Positions 37,621 through 49,875 of a stretch of DNA of 64,000 bases are shown here, piece after piece. The first letter of the stretch is position 1. The number at the start of each line of letters is the position of its first letter. The notes under the pieces were generated by a model. That model was not told the origin of the DNA and searched no databases. It worked only from the letters and a program-made list of their open reading frames with translations. The stretch spans positions 6,882,001 to 6,946,000 of the forward strand of contig NC_079233.1 of assembly GCF_028502605.1 (NCBI RefSeq). The letters run 5' to 3'. A program made the translations under genes and the position numbers. Source of the stretch: Trichoderma breve. Taxonomy: Eukaryota; Ascomycota; Sordariomycetes; Hypocreales; Hypocreaceae.

Positions 37621-39041
37621 TCAACTTTCTTGCGTTTCTTCATTATGTGTCCGTCCACGAATACGGTCCATGCGATCAATGGCAAACGCTCGTGCCGCTA
37701 GCCACATGTCGTGGAACAGGTTCTTAGTAGCCGTCCAGGATGTGACGACGTAGACGAGACAATTCCAGAACCCTTGCAGCGGAAGCACAAAGACGCTCAT
37801 AAACTCCAATGGAACGGAAACGGAGTTGTGATGGGTGAGAGAGTATAGACGATTGGCGCTAGACGGTATCCATGTAATAAGCATGGCGGTAAAGAAAAGG
37901 AGAGCGCACTTGGTATACGACCAAGCGGCATTGTCTCGCTCGTGATTTCGTCGGCGAATGAGGCGGAGGGCTCGTGATGTTGCTGAGTGAGAGGGCTGCC
38001 GTGGCTGCGGTGGGTTTGATCCTCTGTGAGGAGGCGTGGCGTAATCGTAATAAGTTGCATGTGGCCCATCAGATTGGTTCGACTGAGTGGACTTATTAGT
38101 TGCAAGATGGACTGAATGAGGCCTCGTTGCGGTTTCTGAGCTCGAACCACCCGCATAGCTGTTGGGTTGTTGGAGGCCGAGGTTATGTTCAAGCTTTGTT
38201 GGATCAGGGTCGTGAATGGCCTCCATGGTAAGGGTCGGATCAGTTGAGGGGAAGGATGTCACTTCATCTATTGAAATGGGGTCGAGATCAGACGACTGGA
38301 AGACGTAGACCTGCTTCCGGACTTGGAAGATGGTACGGCCAGCTCGAATATAGATGGCGAATATGAAGAGGATGCAAAACCTTTGGCATGGTTAATAAAT
38401 GTTACTGTTCCTTTACTGTCGCAATCCATATTCAAGCGTCACCTACCACATCGGGGCATAAAAAGCCGCCACCCTGAGAACATCCCATTCTCGCGATATC
38501 CAGCACCATGAGACGGCAGGGCCATAAATCCGATCCCCTCCGCGATCTTTTACGAAAAGAAATGTGAATCCCGGTATGAACGGAATGCCATAGCAGAGTA
38601 GTAAATAGATGGGCTCTATCTTGCGCAGATCTCTGGCTTCGAACTTGTGATAAAAGGTGAGATAGACATTAATTGCCATGCATAACGTCCAAAGTACATC
38701 AGCTGGTAGGAAGCTGTGATTGATTGTTAGTCTAAGTTGTGCTCGCGGCTCGGGATAGCTAGAATAAAGGTCCGGACAACATACGTTTGGATCAAAAATG
38801 CTTGCGCCTGACAACCAGCCGAGTCCGGCTCGTCTATAAACGATCGAGCCATCATTGTGCCAGTATTGGTCAAGATGTTGCCAAACGACGCATAAAAGAT
38901 CAGACGGTTAATTGATTTGCTAAAATACTTTGAGCAAAGAAACGTGAGAATCGTAAACGCGCATGCCACCAGGGATACCGTTGAGCAAGTGCGCTCAATG
39001 ACGATGAGGGCGTTGATCTGCTCCTCCGTAAGGCCGGCCAT
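37621..39041 (-). CDS. cAMP-receptor-like G-protein-coupled receptor
   Basis: Exons 38785-39041, 38447-38713 and 37621-38380 (introns GTATGT...CAG and GTAGGT...AAG, both phase 2) give 427 residues. The start MAGLTEEQ is the first ATG; the frame is open further up but without a Met. Seven hydrophobic helices are placed: five before residue about 210, then a cytoplasmic loop of about 130 residues rich in Ser/Thr/Pro/His, then two more (CALLFFTAMLITWIPSSANR and PLEFMSVFVLPLQGFWNCLVY). The WIPSSANRLY segment in helix 6 and the FWNCLVY end of helix 7 are typical of Dictyostelium cAMP-receptor-like fungal GPCRs. These signal through heterotrimeric G proteins in nutrient sensing, development or mycoparasitism; the ligand is unknown. 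Confidence 0.87.
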
Positions 39042-41061
39042 GATGTGATCGGTTTGATAGCTGAATACATCTGCAGGCTCAACCGTGGTAGATTGCTCGC
39101 TCAAGCGAGGTTGGGGACGTTTTTTCTTCTTTCTCTATTTTTCTTGTGTCGTATGTGGAGATGGTGGCGATGGCGATACCAAAGGGTTTGCGCGGAGTCT
39201 TTGGAGCAATGTATGATGGACGTGTGGTGATGATAGCTGGTGTTACTGATGTTCTGACGGTAAAGATTATCCTCCTCTTGTCGCCCTCGAAATCGAATCG
39301 AGTACGAGTCCAGCGAAGCTGTGTCGCGGCCTTGGGAGAGGGCCTTTAGCATCCATACTCGGTCATTCTGGCGCTGAACTAGGACGAGGAGAGCTCAAGC
39401 TGATAATGAGACAAACAGCCGATTATCATTGTGCAAACGGGCCGTCGCAAGCGTTGGAAGTCGGGGATGAACAACCTTGATTGCACCAACGCAGGCGCAA
39501 GGCGAATCTTTGGCGGTCAGCTCTTCTTTTTCTAACTCTCGGGCAGATTCTCGCGGTCGCAATCTCGTCTAAGGCTCTCGGATCTAGTTCCCCCACGGCG
39601 TGTGGCGCCAAGATGCCATTAATATTACAACCTGGCACCTGGAGAGACGTGATCCTTCTGCTACTACCCTGTACGGAAAACCCTTGCCGAGTGTCCCATG
39701 CCAGAAACAATTGCTGGGAACGAAAAGCTGAAGCGGTGAAATATGACAGCCCAGCCCAGCCCAGTTAGCGGAGAGACCCCAAAGAGACCCCGACTTCAGC
39801 CCTTGAGAAATTGCCGACAGGTTGGCCGATCCCATGCCAATGAGCTCCCACCTTTATTCGCTGATGCTCCTGTGTGTGCTAATCATTGGCTGCATCAATT
39901 GCTGGGGGTGGCTGGCATGGCTTGTCTTCAACGATCTTGCCAGACTCATCTTGGTCTAAGAGGCGTGTCCTCTCCCCCTCGCAGGAATTGGGACGCAAAA
40001 GTACAGCATACAACCAGCTCAAGCGTAAGCTCGGCACGGAATATACGAACTTCTCCGTACTAAGAACCCTCACGTGGATGTGCGTAATCCCTCCTTTGGT
40101 CAACGTTCGTAAGACAACAACAGACACACTGCCAATCGGATATCGTGCTGTCTTCGGCGCTTAACGGCCGATCTTGTCCCACACTGCTGCAGTAGCACGT
40201 ACATAGCTACCAGCATCTCGGCATCGCCGCTCGGACGAGATGCTTGCCGGCTGCCATATTCATACCTTGGCTGGGCGAAGGAGGCTTTCCCCCGACTCCC
40301 TCCCTCGGGTGACGGTCTGCGAGTAGCATTGCGACTTCTACGTCAGCCAAACATCATGCTAGCCAGAATACAATTTGGCGTCGAAAGTATCGCAAGTAAT
40401 TGGTGCCCGCTTCATGTGTTAAGCCTTATTCTGTGCAGCTAGACTGTATTAGTGCCGCTTTGGTTTTTGTTGGATCTGCCCTTTTGCGGACATTGATGAG
40501 GCTGCTTCCGGTAGTTCTTCCAGCTTGAGCTTTCAGCCAGCCGAGGAGCAATTCACCTCCTCCGTTTCTTCCGCGGCAGGACTAATTACTAGTTTACCAG
40601 ATTTTGTGCCGATTTGTTTTTTCTGCGATACGATTTACCGACAAGACAACTCGAATTCCGAACCGCATTTCGTGGTTCCGAATATGCAAGGAGGCCAACT
40701 TCTCGCCAGCCAGGTGGAGTACGCGTAACCAGATCGTGCATCAGCTCGGTGAGCCAATAGAGCAAGAAAGCAATGCAAGATGAGAGGATCGACTTGCTGC
40801 AGTGAACTGCTTGACTTGACCAAGGATCAGCGGTGACACCGTGAGAGACATAGCAATTTTATTCAAAATTTCTCTCAAGCTGAGTCGCTGAGTTACAGCT
40901 ATACTAGGTAGCTGTCCACAATTTTAACAATTCCGCGGATAGTTAGGAATGTCTCAGACCCTACCCGCTGCTATTATATGGTTAAGTACTAGTAAATCAC
41001 GGCTCAACAAATTAGAGACAATTTGTGTCGAAACGGTATAGACTAATACCTACCGATTCCT
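39042..41061. other. 2-kb intergenic region, no gene recognised
   Basis: GPCR promoter on the left, including an A/T-rich tract at 39121-39145, and the 3' flank of the MDR enzyme on the right. Short frames at 39426-40170 overlap on both strands without any motif. Confidence 0.4.
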
Positions 41062-42388
41062 TCAATCGGTTAGTTTTTGAGAGCCCCTCAAGTCAATGAC
41101 AACCTTTCCCAGGTGTTTTCGGTCCAACTAGTTGCAATGAACGTCAAGAGAGTAGCTGCACAAAATGGGACATGGACATGTTCCACCTACCATATACTGA
41201 TACGCCTCGCGAGCTTCGTTCATGTTAAATACCTTCTTGTCAATAACGGGTTTGATCTTGTTGGCATCCATTGCCCTCATGAGAGCTACGAAATCTTGGC
41301 GGTTGCCGGCTCCAATAGCTCGAATGGTAGCTTGGCTGGCAAGCACCTCGACTGGATTAAACGGCGGGTCTAGCGGCTCAGATGAGTCGAGATGGCCAAC
41401 GAGGGAGACGATGCCTCCCATGCGGACGGCCTTGAGGCTTTGGCGCACAGACGACGCACCCCCTACCTAAAATAGTTTCAACTGCATGAGAGCCCGGCAT
41501 CGTGACCAGGTTGCTGGACGGCACTGCTTACCTCGACTACGATATCAACGCCGGCCCCATCCCTTGTCAGACTCTTGGCCGTCTCACCCCAGTTCCTGTC
41601 CTCGCTGTAATTGAGCACATGCGTGGCCCCCAAACCCTTTAACAGTTGAATCTTCTCTGCTGAGGAAGTCGTAGCAATGACGGTGGCGCCCGCGGCGACT
41701 GCTAACTGGGAACGAATCAGGGGATGCAGCCAAACTCCTTAGAGAACAGCTTTACATACCTGCAAGGCAAATAAGCTTACTCCGCTGGTCCCCTGAGTAA
41801 GCACAACGTCGCCTGGTTGTAAATAACGATCCCCGTAGAGCGAGGTCCATGCCGTAACGCCAGCACACGGAAGTGAACTGGCCTCCAGCAAGCTTAGGTT
41901 ATCTGCAATACGAACAAGGCTGTGCTCAGGATACACGCCGTACTCCCTTAGAGCTCCGTCTACAACTGCTCCGAGAGAAGATAGGACGGCTGCTGGAGTT
42001 ATTGGTCCCGCTATATGATCCCGCATGAAGGTCGGCGCAACTCTATCACCAGCACGGAACGCTGTAACTTTGGGGCCTACTGAGACAACTACACCCGCTC
42101 CATCTGATACTGGAACGACGTCCTTTTTCAGAGGGAAGGGATTTTTGCCCTATGAGGATATATAAGCATCTGTGATACAAAAGAGAGATGGAGGTCGTTG
42201 AGAGAAGCGAGAAGGCGGGCACTAACTTGTGCGATCAAGATGTCTCGATAGTTGAGAGATGCAAAGTGAAGGTTGACAAGTACATCATAGTCGCCAATTG
42301 TTGACGGTATAGGGGCAGAAGAGAGGTGAAGCGACTCAAGGCCATTTGCATCCCTCAGAATCCATTGCCTAAATGTGTTTTGTGTCAT
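41062..42388 (-). CDS. MDR-family NAD(P)-dependent oxidoreductase, quinone-oxidoreductase type
   Basis: Five exons, 42227-42388, 41760-42149, 41532-41705, 41191-41466 and 41062-41127, all joined in phase 0, give 355 residues. The small last exon supplies LDRKHLGKVVIDL, the normal end of this family, and a model stopping at intron 4 would lack it. The N-terminal GroES-like domain has FASLNYRDILIAQGKNPFP with no catalytic-zinc Cys, as in zinc-independent quinone oxidoreductases. The nucleotide-binding loop is TQGTSGVSLFALQ, followed by AAGATVIATTSSAEK and LGATHVLNY. It probably reduces an activated double bond or quinone with NADPH in the cytosol. It shares a 430-bp promoter with the divergent EthD gene. 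Confidence 0.9.
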
Positions 42389-42818
42389 TTTGTGTTGATT
42401 GAAGTTGTAGACAAGATATTAGCTGCCGCGACGATGAGAGAGTGTGCAAGGGCCTTCTGCATGAGGCTGCTATTTCATTCCATAGTTTTAGGTGATACAA
42501 ATAGATTTAAATACAAAACTGCATCTTCTATTGCCTTATTTTTCTGACGGGTGACGAGTTTTTCATTCAAACACGCATTTCGCCGTACTCTAAATTTCTG
42601 ACGGACATGTATGATTCTGACTGTTAGTGGTAAGGTTTCTGACAACGGGGTGCGTGGGGCTGAATCTACAACGTCGAATCATGCCATGTCCAAAACATAT
42701 ATAATAGCTGGAAATTTCTCCCTGAAGTATTGGAAGATTAAAAACTCAAGATTGACAAGTTTGCAAATCGACAACTCAATTTCACGTTTTTACACAATTT
42801 AAATAGTCATCCACCAAC
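42389..42818. promoter_or_regulatory. Divergent promoter of oxidoreductase and EthD genes
   Basis: Compact 430-bp region between outward-facing starts. A TATA-like TATATAATA lies at 42698-42706, about 113 bp before the EthD start. Both genes are likely controlled from here. Confidence 0.55.
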
Positions 42819-43329
42819 ATGAGCGACAACAAGAGTGCTTCTATCTCCCTTAGTGGTGTATGGAGAGCTACCGTTTCAGCAAGAAGAAAGGAAGGCTTGA
42901 CAAAGGAAGAATTCTCTCGTCGATTTGCTCGTCACGGAACACTTGCTGGGCCAGTTGTCGTGAAACATAACGGCATCTCCTACTTACAGGTATGCATGAT
43001 CGAGGATGAGACGGCCATTAAGCCATGCAAATGAAGCTCTGTTTGCTGACTTTAAGCAATCAATAAAGCATCACCTTACGGACACTCTGGCAACCAAATT
43101 CAAGGAAGAGCTCGGTCCCCAGCTGGCACCACACTTTCCCATCGCTGAGATCGATGGCATCACCACTCTCATATTCCCAAGTGCTAAAGACTTGGCTGCG
43201 TTCTTTGCCGATCCTGCTCACAATGAGAGCTTGAATGCCGACGTAGCTGAATTCGCGGATGTAACGTCTGTGCAGTTTTCTGTAGGAGACGAATTAGCTG
43301 TGGTTGAAGGTGGCAAGCTGTTGCTTTGA
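42819..43329 (+). CDS. EthD-domain protein
   Basis: Exons 42819-42989 and 43057-43329 give 147 residues. The 67-nt intron has donor GTATGC, branch GCTGAC and acceptor AAG; only this acceptor restores the frame (ISYLQ then QSIKHH), the others lead to stops. EthD-type dimeric alpha/beta-barrel features are present: SARRKEGLTKEEFSRRFARH at the N-terminus (lysine-rich helix with the conserved His region) and YLQ. Such proteins accompany oxidases in ether and aromatic breakdown or act as cyclase-like partners in polyketide pathways. No signal peptide. A start with MSDNKSASIS is chosen as the first in-frame ATG after the TATA-like site. The pairing with the divergent MDR enzyme suggests one pathway. 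Confidence 0.82.
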
Positions 43330-44223
43330 TTGGCTAGAAGCACCTACAGAGTGGCAGTGATTGTCTAGGCAGGATATACGGATACATATAGCGTTAATAA
43401 TCCTAGTTTGTGATGTATTGAAATTATAAATTCTCATAAAAAGAAAATTTTGTTCTTTTTGTGCCATCTTGAATTATCTGTAATGTGGTTTTGCTCAAAC
43501 ACCCAAAATGTACACCTAACGCTTGTAATACATTCTGGTTTCTTTGGTGGAGCAAGTCGAAGGGCGTCTACGAACCTACCGCAGTAATCCACTACCGTAT
43601 GACAATGTACTAAAGACTCTGCTTATTGGGCCCGTTATTGTCATACAGAAAACGGAGTTAGAGACATATTCAGACGGCTCTACTTCTGTAATTCCGTCTT
43701 AGTCAGTATAAGAAGACAACTGCCGCGGAGTTTGAATTAGCAAAGACACAAACGTGACATAACGGCTCACTGTTAACGAAGATGGCGCATTGCTATGTAA
43801 TCAGTATTGTAAACTTAGTTCAAGGTTAAAATGTATGCTTTGCAACTCGCAACGACAGCCAACATGGCTGAAATTCTTGCTATTGGATCATTGGACCGGA
43901 ACCGGCGGCAGCGGGTCTCGGCTTTCCTTTCTCACCAAAGATTCATGGAGAGCCGACTCTGTCGGTACTCCTGACTCGGAAATAGACAAGTTGCTGGATT
44001 AGTAACCAAACAACTACAGTACTGTCAGAGGCCCCGCTATTTCTTCACACAGCCGTCAGAATCTCGCTGTCAGAAAGTTCCCATTAGAGGCTGCGGTAGC
44101 CAGTTGGCTGGTTTTCCTTCATCTGGCAATTGGGCTTTGCTTCCGACAAATACCGCATTTCCAAATTAGGACAGACAGCGAGAAAACAAAAAGGGAGCCA
44201 AAAAAGAGCCTAGCTTGCCAACA
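43330..44223. other. Intergenic between EthD and bZIP-like genes
   Basis: 3' flank of the EthD gene and promoter of the bZIP-like gene. No gene recognised. Confidence 0.4.
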
Positions 44224-45183
44224 ATGCGAGACACTTGGATACCTTTTGTGCTGGGCCCGCAGGATGACTGGTCTAAAGTGACCAATGGCGAAGATCGCAA
44301 GAGAATCCAGAATCGACTCTCACAAAGAGCCAGAAGTGAGTGTTTCACAACTCATAAGCTGCTGTGATGGAGAAAATAGATGATGAAGCGGAGAATTGAC
44401 CTTGTTCATGTTTCACAAGGAGCTCAACTGAAAGCCAAGCGGTCACCGCCTCAAACTAGCTCTGTAAGATCCGTGGATGTTGTTACAGCCGAATCTTCAC
44501 CCGATACAGCAACTTCATCTAGTAGCGTGCTATCGCTGGTCGACGAGTTGAATGCCGAATCTCTTTTATCATCACCAGACAGAGATAATACCACATATCC
44601 TCTAGCAACAATCACAGAAGCCGGTACTGATGAAGACATACCCACTCAGTCCCGGCCAACAGAAGCTTTAGTCACAGCATCGCGCCATTCAGCCCATTAT
44701 CCTGAAACTCCACCGCTCAACTTGAACCAAGAATTCCTTTTCCTAACGTCAACCAACATTATTGCTGCTTATATAGCGAACGCAACTCTTCTTCAGATTT
44801 CTTGCACCACAACGCACCCTCGGACTTTCCACATAACTACCTCCTCAGCGCCTGCATCACTTGAACCTACGTTGTTACAGAAAACTATTCCTCACCCTCC
44901 GGTAATAGACATCATACCATTCCCTGGAGTTCGCAACCGATTAATTCGTTCCCTTGACGTCATTGATCTGGGAAAACTATCGCAAGATTTGGTTGATGGT
45001 GCTTTTCGAGTTTGGGGTCACGCAGCGTGGGACGGTATGGGGTGGGAGGTTACTGAGGCATTTGCCAGAAGGTGGTGGTTCCTTATGGATGAGCAATTAA
45101 TCAGTGTGACGAATTTCTGGAGAAGGCAAAGACTGGAAGGCGAACTAATCATGAGAAATGACGAAGTGTCCGTCGAGACGTAG
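44224..45183 (+). CDS. bZIP-like regulator with DUF3425-type C-terminal region
   Basis: Exons 44224-44335 and 44420-45183 give 291 residues. The first exon encodes DRKRIQNRLSQRAR, the basic-region signature of fungal DUF3425 bZIP-like factors, and the join continues RAQLKAKR. The intron has donor GTGAGT and acceptor CAAG at 44419; an AG three bases later (44422) is also in frame. Acceptors nearer the donor fail on frame. The C-terminal half holds HPPVIDIIPFPGVRNRLI and DGAFRVWGHAAWDGMGWE, typical of the DUF3425 region. A leucine zipper is not evident, as is usual in this group. The acidic Ser/Thr-rich middle may be an activation domain. It may control the nearby oxidoreductase/EthD pair. Confidence 0.8.
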
Positions 45184-48046
45184 AATAGTGCCAGATATAG
45201 ACAACGGCGTAGTTTCAGTGGTATAGGATGTTTTTCATAATCACACGCCTCTGTTTCTGCCAAGACAGTTTCAGGGACGGTCCGATCTTTGCTAGAAACA
45301 CAAGAAAGTGGGTTGGTGATGGGAAGATCGAGCGCTACTATGGTTGGTTTCGCATTTTTCTGGACCGTTCAACTAGTTAGGGCCTCCCTTCACCTTTCAC
45401 CTTTCAATACCGAATCCTTCTTTACTCTTGTGGCCATGCGAGATCATATGTATAATAACGCATAACCATCTTACGGTATGAGATAAGTGTCGAGTTCATA
45501 TCTTGCTGGGAACCATACGCCCTATGGGTTACAACTACGGCTCACGCTGTACTCTTGGAACCCCGAGATTGTTACAAAGGCAATCTAAGGAAAGATGTTC
45601 ACGATCTAAGATCTGCGACTAGTTATAGATGGCAGTTCGAAACGGACCGCTCAATGTCCATGCGATCTCTAGATAGTTTCCCGGGGGAGGGTAGATGCGA
45701 TGCGATCCTAGCTTTGGAAAGCATGGACCTCCTTGTTCTTATTGAAATCGGCCACGAGATCTGAGATCGATTGTTAGATCCAGCACCAATTTAGATCCTA
45801 GACAGGGCAATCCTGGTACTGGGGCAAGGCAATCTTTCGGACTAGCCGAGATCATCGACGCAGAACACCGTGCCTCCAACGTGCCTCCTAAAGGGACTAA
45901 TTTCAACCTCATTTGAATAATACAGCTACAAGAGAAGTTCAATTGCCTTTAGGATCAATAAACAGGCACTGTTCTCAGATAATTGCCACGTTGGTGATCG
46001 TAAACTACGGTAGCAACCCACTTCCAAGCGTACACTAAGCACCGGGAAGATGGATCGTCAAGATTTCGCAACAGCAGGAGAAATTTCTTCGACCGATGAC
46101 TAAGAAGGGCGTGTAGCCGGGCACCCGAATGCGACCTGACCCCTTTTCCCTAGCAGGTCGGGTAAAGAACCCCCTTAATCGCGCAGTTGGACCGCTATCT
46201 CCCCGTTTCTTCGGGCTCCACGATCGTGATCAAGTAGTAGCAGTGGACTTACCCCAGTTTTGATCGGGTATTGACCCGGTATTGCTTGCATGGACTCCAC
46301 AATGCGGTCCGCTTAAGACTTCGAGATGATTCAGTTCGGCTGTGATTTGTCGTCACCTCCTCAGTTGCGTGAAATCTCTGAACAGGGACCGTTTCGAAAA
46401 TTCTGTAAAAAGAGGCACCAGAGTTTTAGGGCCCTTTTACGAAAAAGCCGATGGGGAACTCCTCAATTGTCCAAGAGGGTCCACATAAAGTGTCGATATG
46501 TTGGAAGTTTCCGAACAATTGATTCATAAGAATTCTTCTAGAAGGCCCATTGTCAGGCACCGTGCTGGGATACTGTTCAATGCTAAGGAGGCTGTTGACT
46601 TTCGGAGTTAAATCTAAGGTTAGGAAAATGCGAATAGAAATTTTCAAGCCTTCGGAGAGCCGCAATTGCCCCCCAGGGGGAGGCAATGGATATGGTAACA
46701 ATACCTACCTACTGTATGGACCGTCTCCGCTTATCCACCTCTTCTCGAAGGCCCAGAAACGTGACGCGGCGTTTTACTTGTGCTTTTGACACTCGGAAGT
46801 TGCCTTGAAAGTTCTTTTGTTTCCAATTGTTTGGGTTGTCACATGGTGGCGCGACTTACTCGGTGTGGTGGCGCTTTACATCGACGCCTCACCCACTTTT
46901 GTCGTTAGACGGCGACCAGCCGGTTCAGATTTTTCATTGACCAAACGTCCTAAAAAAATCTGAACATGTTCCGTTTCGGTATAGTTCTCCGAGTCAAGTG
47001 CACTTTTGGAATCTGAAGTCCTTTGTATTCGTTGATGGATGGGAAGCACGAATGTTGGCGGGTCACGCGACCACTTACAGACATGGCAGTAATTACATCG
47101 TGATTGCGGTTGGACTTGGTTGCTGTTGGGATGTCTAGAGCAGGTTTTATATATCATATCTGAATAAGACTTGGGCATTTTGCTGTACTCGCTTGTCTCA
47201 TATCCGTGGTCACCATTCTCTCCTATTCTTCGCTTGGTGAGGCCATGGCTATTTCCCGTTTAGGCTTCTACACCCGAGCCGACTTCGGACAACAAGAGCA
47301 GGCGTTTGACTTTTGACAAGACATCCATCAAGAGCCACTATTCACATGTAGCTGACCATTCAAACAGAGAGTTGAACACCGATGACCGAAACAATAAAGG
47401 TGGAACCACGTGGAAGCCTTCGAGGCTAGGACGCGTACCTGCTTTCCCCCCTGGTGGCACCCGCTGTCACATCGGGGGGGACAGAACGTGTGTCGATTCG
47501 GGTTCCTGAGCCCAAACTGTCTTCAGTTTAGGTGCGTCATTTAAAATATGGACCCTTTTTACCCATAATGGAAGTCTGTTGCCCACAAGCACTAAGCTGT
47601 GTCGGTTGCCACACCGAGTCACCGTGAATGTCCCGAGAGAATGGAACGACTCGCCTCCAGACACTGTGATGGAGATGGAACAAAGGAGCTCGACCCGCAA
47701 CCCGCGCGGCTCTCAAGCGTACCGTCGGTCCGTATGGAATCGCTTCGATGAGCATGAAAATCTCTGAAAGCTGCGGGGGAAATGGGTCGTCCCATAGAGT
47801 CGAATTGGATATAAATATGGCCGTTGATCCCTCCCTCATGGACAGAACTCTTCTCTTCATTCTACAACACAAACAATCATTCAATACCCTCTTCAGCTTC
47901 GATTCATTCTTTCACATTGAAGCTTGTGTGTCATTCCTTTTGCACACATATCCAACTACTACAACTTTTCGGTTCGACAACCACTTCAATACACTCCCTC
48001 TTTTACAAAAGCATTTAACTTGCTTCCCACTTCCAAAACCTTCAAA
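45184..48046. other. 2.9-kb region without a recognised gene
   Basis: Many short frames but none with a known motif. It holds a 12-bp inverted repeat (GTTCAGATTTTT, 46923-46934, and its complement 46954-46965). The right 500 bp is the promoter and 5' UTR of the next gene. A degenerate element is possible but was not identified. Confidence 0.4.
47810..47817 (+). promoter_or_regulatory. TATA box (TATAAATA) of the secreted-protein gene
   Basis: A perfect TATAAATA about 230 bp before the start at 48047, followed by a CT/CA-rich stretch ideal for a 5' UTR. Together with strong codon preference in the gene, it suggests high expression. Confidence 0.55.
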
Positions 48047-48709
48047 ATGTTCACCACCATCGCTGCTCTCCTCGCTGCCTCTGCTGCTTCCGTCTCAGCT
48101 GTTGCCGTCCCCCGCGGTAACAGTGGAAGCGCCAGCGTCACCCCCCACGAGCAATACTCCTCCTCCATCGGTGTCCTGGGCTGCCTGATCAACACCAACC
48201 GTGTTGCCTACTGGCCCATGGGCGTTGGCTGCGACAACATCTGCGTCAAGGTCACCAACGGCGACCGCAGCCTCAACCTCCTCAAGATTGACCAGTCTGG
48301 CGGTGCCTACGACATCTCCTACGATGCCTGGAACTACCTTGGCTTCGGCGAGGGTGCCGAGCAGGACCCCCACACTGGCGGCGGCATCGCCATGAACTAC
48401 GAGTTCGTCGATGCCAGCGAGTGCGCTGATCTCATGCACGGCGGCAAGCTGCCTCTCTCTGCTTCCAACAGCATGAACTACGTCGCCAGCTGCATGAGCG
48501 AGCCCAACAGCTGGGTCAACAAGAACCACCAGCTCATCAACATTGCCGACCCTCTCTGCAAGTACGGATACGACGAGACCTGCTCTCTGGACCTCGCCAA
48601 GAGCAACCAGCCTTCATGCCCTCACACCCTGGGTGCCCAGGTTGCTTACTCTGGCAAGGGCGTCACCAACATTGCTTACGGCACCGGCAAGGCTGAGGCT
48701 GCTGCTTAA
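48047..48709 (+). CDS. Abundant-type secreted protein, probable double-psi beta-barrel
   Basis: A single 220-residue exon. Signal peptide MFTTIAALLAASAASVSA, then a possible Kex2-like cut after VPR (residue 23). Eight Cys are visible in the mature part. The segment VKVTNGDRSLNLLKIDQSG followed by YDISYDAWNYLGFG resembles the strand-loop core of double-psi barrel proteins (RlpA, barwin, cerato-platanin), with the conserved Asp in KIDQSGG. No catalytic assignment is possible. Codons end almost always in C, unlike many neighbours, which points to strong expression. The protein ends in AEAAA. Alternative: a wall-associated or antigen-type protein of unknown role. Frames upstream of 48047 extend the ORF but are UTR. 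Confidence 0.8.
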   Translation: MFTTIAALLAASAASVSAVAVPRGNSGSASVTPHEQYSSSIGVLGCLINTNRVAYWPMGVGCDNICVKVTNGDRSLNLLKIDQSGGAYDISYDAWNYLGFGEGAEQDPHTGGGIAMNYEFVDASECADLMHGGKLPLSASNSMNYVASCMSEPNSWVNKNHQLINIADPLCKYGYDETCSLDLAKSNQPSCPHTLGAQVAYSGKGVTNIAYGTGKAEAAA

Positions 48710-49875
48710 GTTGTGAACAATTGATTTGGTTCTATACGTCTAGAAATGCCATTAGATCAATAGAAGAACTTTGCTTTAGAATGATAGAAGTACATACAAT
48801 AAAAAGTCCATTATGAATCTGGCAATGACCTTTAACTAGTTCTCTCTCAATGTCCCATTACATACTTGACACAATTGACACTCTTGACTTAATACTAATG
48901 ACTTGCGTGGCTTGTGAAGCTGAGGCTTAGAAGACTCGGATTGGCTGGGGAAAAGCCATCAGTCAAAGTTGTAAGTATACGAGACGCAGTGGCTGGATGA
49001 CGTCTTTCGCTGACAATAAGGATTCGGCGCTCGGAGTGGTCGGATAAGATAAGAGGACGAGTTATAGTCGATATGCACATATTTCATTGCGAAGGTCATA
49101 ATCTGTTTATAGTGATGAATCGGCGAGTCTATGTAACAAACAGATAGATGAGACTAAAGGATAGAGCTGGGGGTAAAAGTGAGACCGAATTGATTCAGCA
49201 TGGAAGACGAAGTCCGTTTGGGGTTATTTTAGCACCCAAGCAATGGATGGGGAAGCCCGTCGCGGATTATTCTATCCATCGAAGATGCCTCGGTAGATTG
49301 ATCATAGTATTATCTGATGCTGGTCGGCTCCTAACCAAGTATACCCCCAAACTACTGCTATTAGGGTATCGCCAGTTCATGTTGCTACAGATGCACCAGA
49401 AACGTCAATATTCTGTATCCTTGGAGATTGCCTGCGCGAGACGCTGCAGAGACCCGCTGCTGCATGCTGCATTGAAACCCTTCTCTCGGCTTCTACGAGC
49501 CGCTTCTCTCCAATTCTCTTTTCCCGCGCCAAACCAATAAGTGCGTCACAAGCTGCGAATTCCCGAACCTGCGCACTCCGAGCGGCCGACCCCACCGCAT
49601 TGCTTTGCTAGCCCGGCTCTTAGTCATTTTGCGAGGACCGTCGCCCGGAAATTGATAATCAGCATCAAACAATCCCGCGCGCTTGTTTTTGCGAATAGAG
49701 GCATTGGCCAGAATAAGACGGTAGGTACGTCGCTGCAAACCCGGCAAGCTGTTTCTGCTTCTCTCCCTCTCTCTCCATTTACGCTGCCTGTTACTGTTCC
49801 TGTTCACCTTTCCCTCTTGGCTCTACTGCAATCAATCCGCCAGAATCCGAGTCAGACATCATCCCACTAATCATA
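48710..49875. other. Intergenic: 3' UTR and RIB1 promoter
   Basis: No gene supported. The last 150 bp before RIB1 are CT-rich, a common fungal promoter feature. Confidence 0.45.

Noticed and set aside
46923..46965. Inverted repeat as a terminator
   Set aside because: Bacterial-type terminators have no meaning in a fungal nuclear genome; kept only as a possible hairpin.
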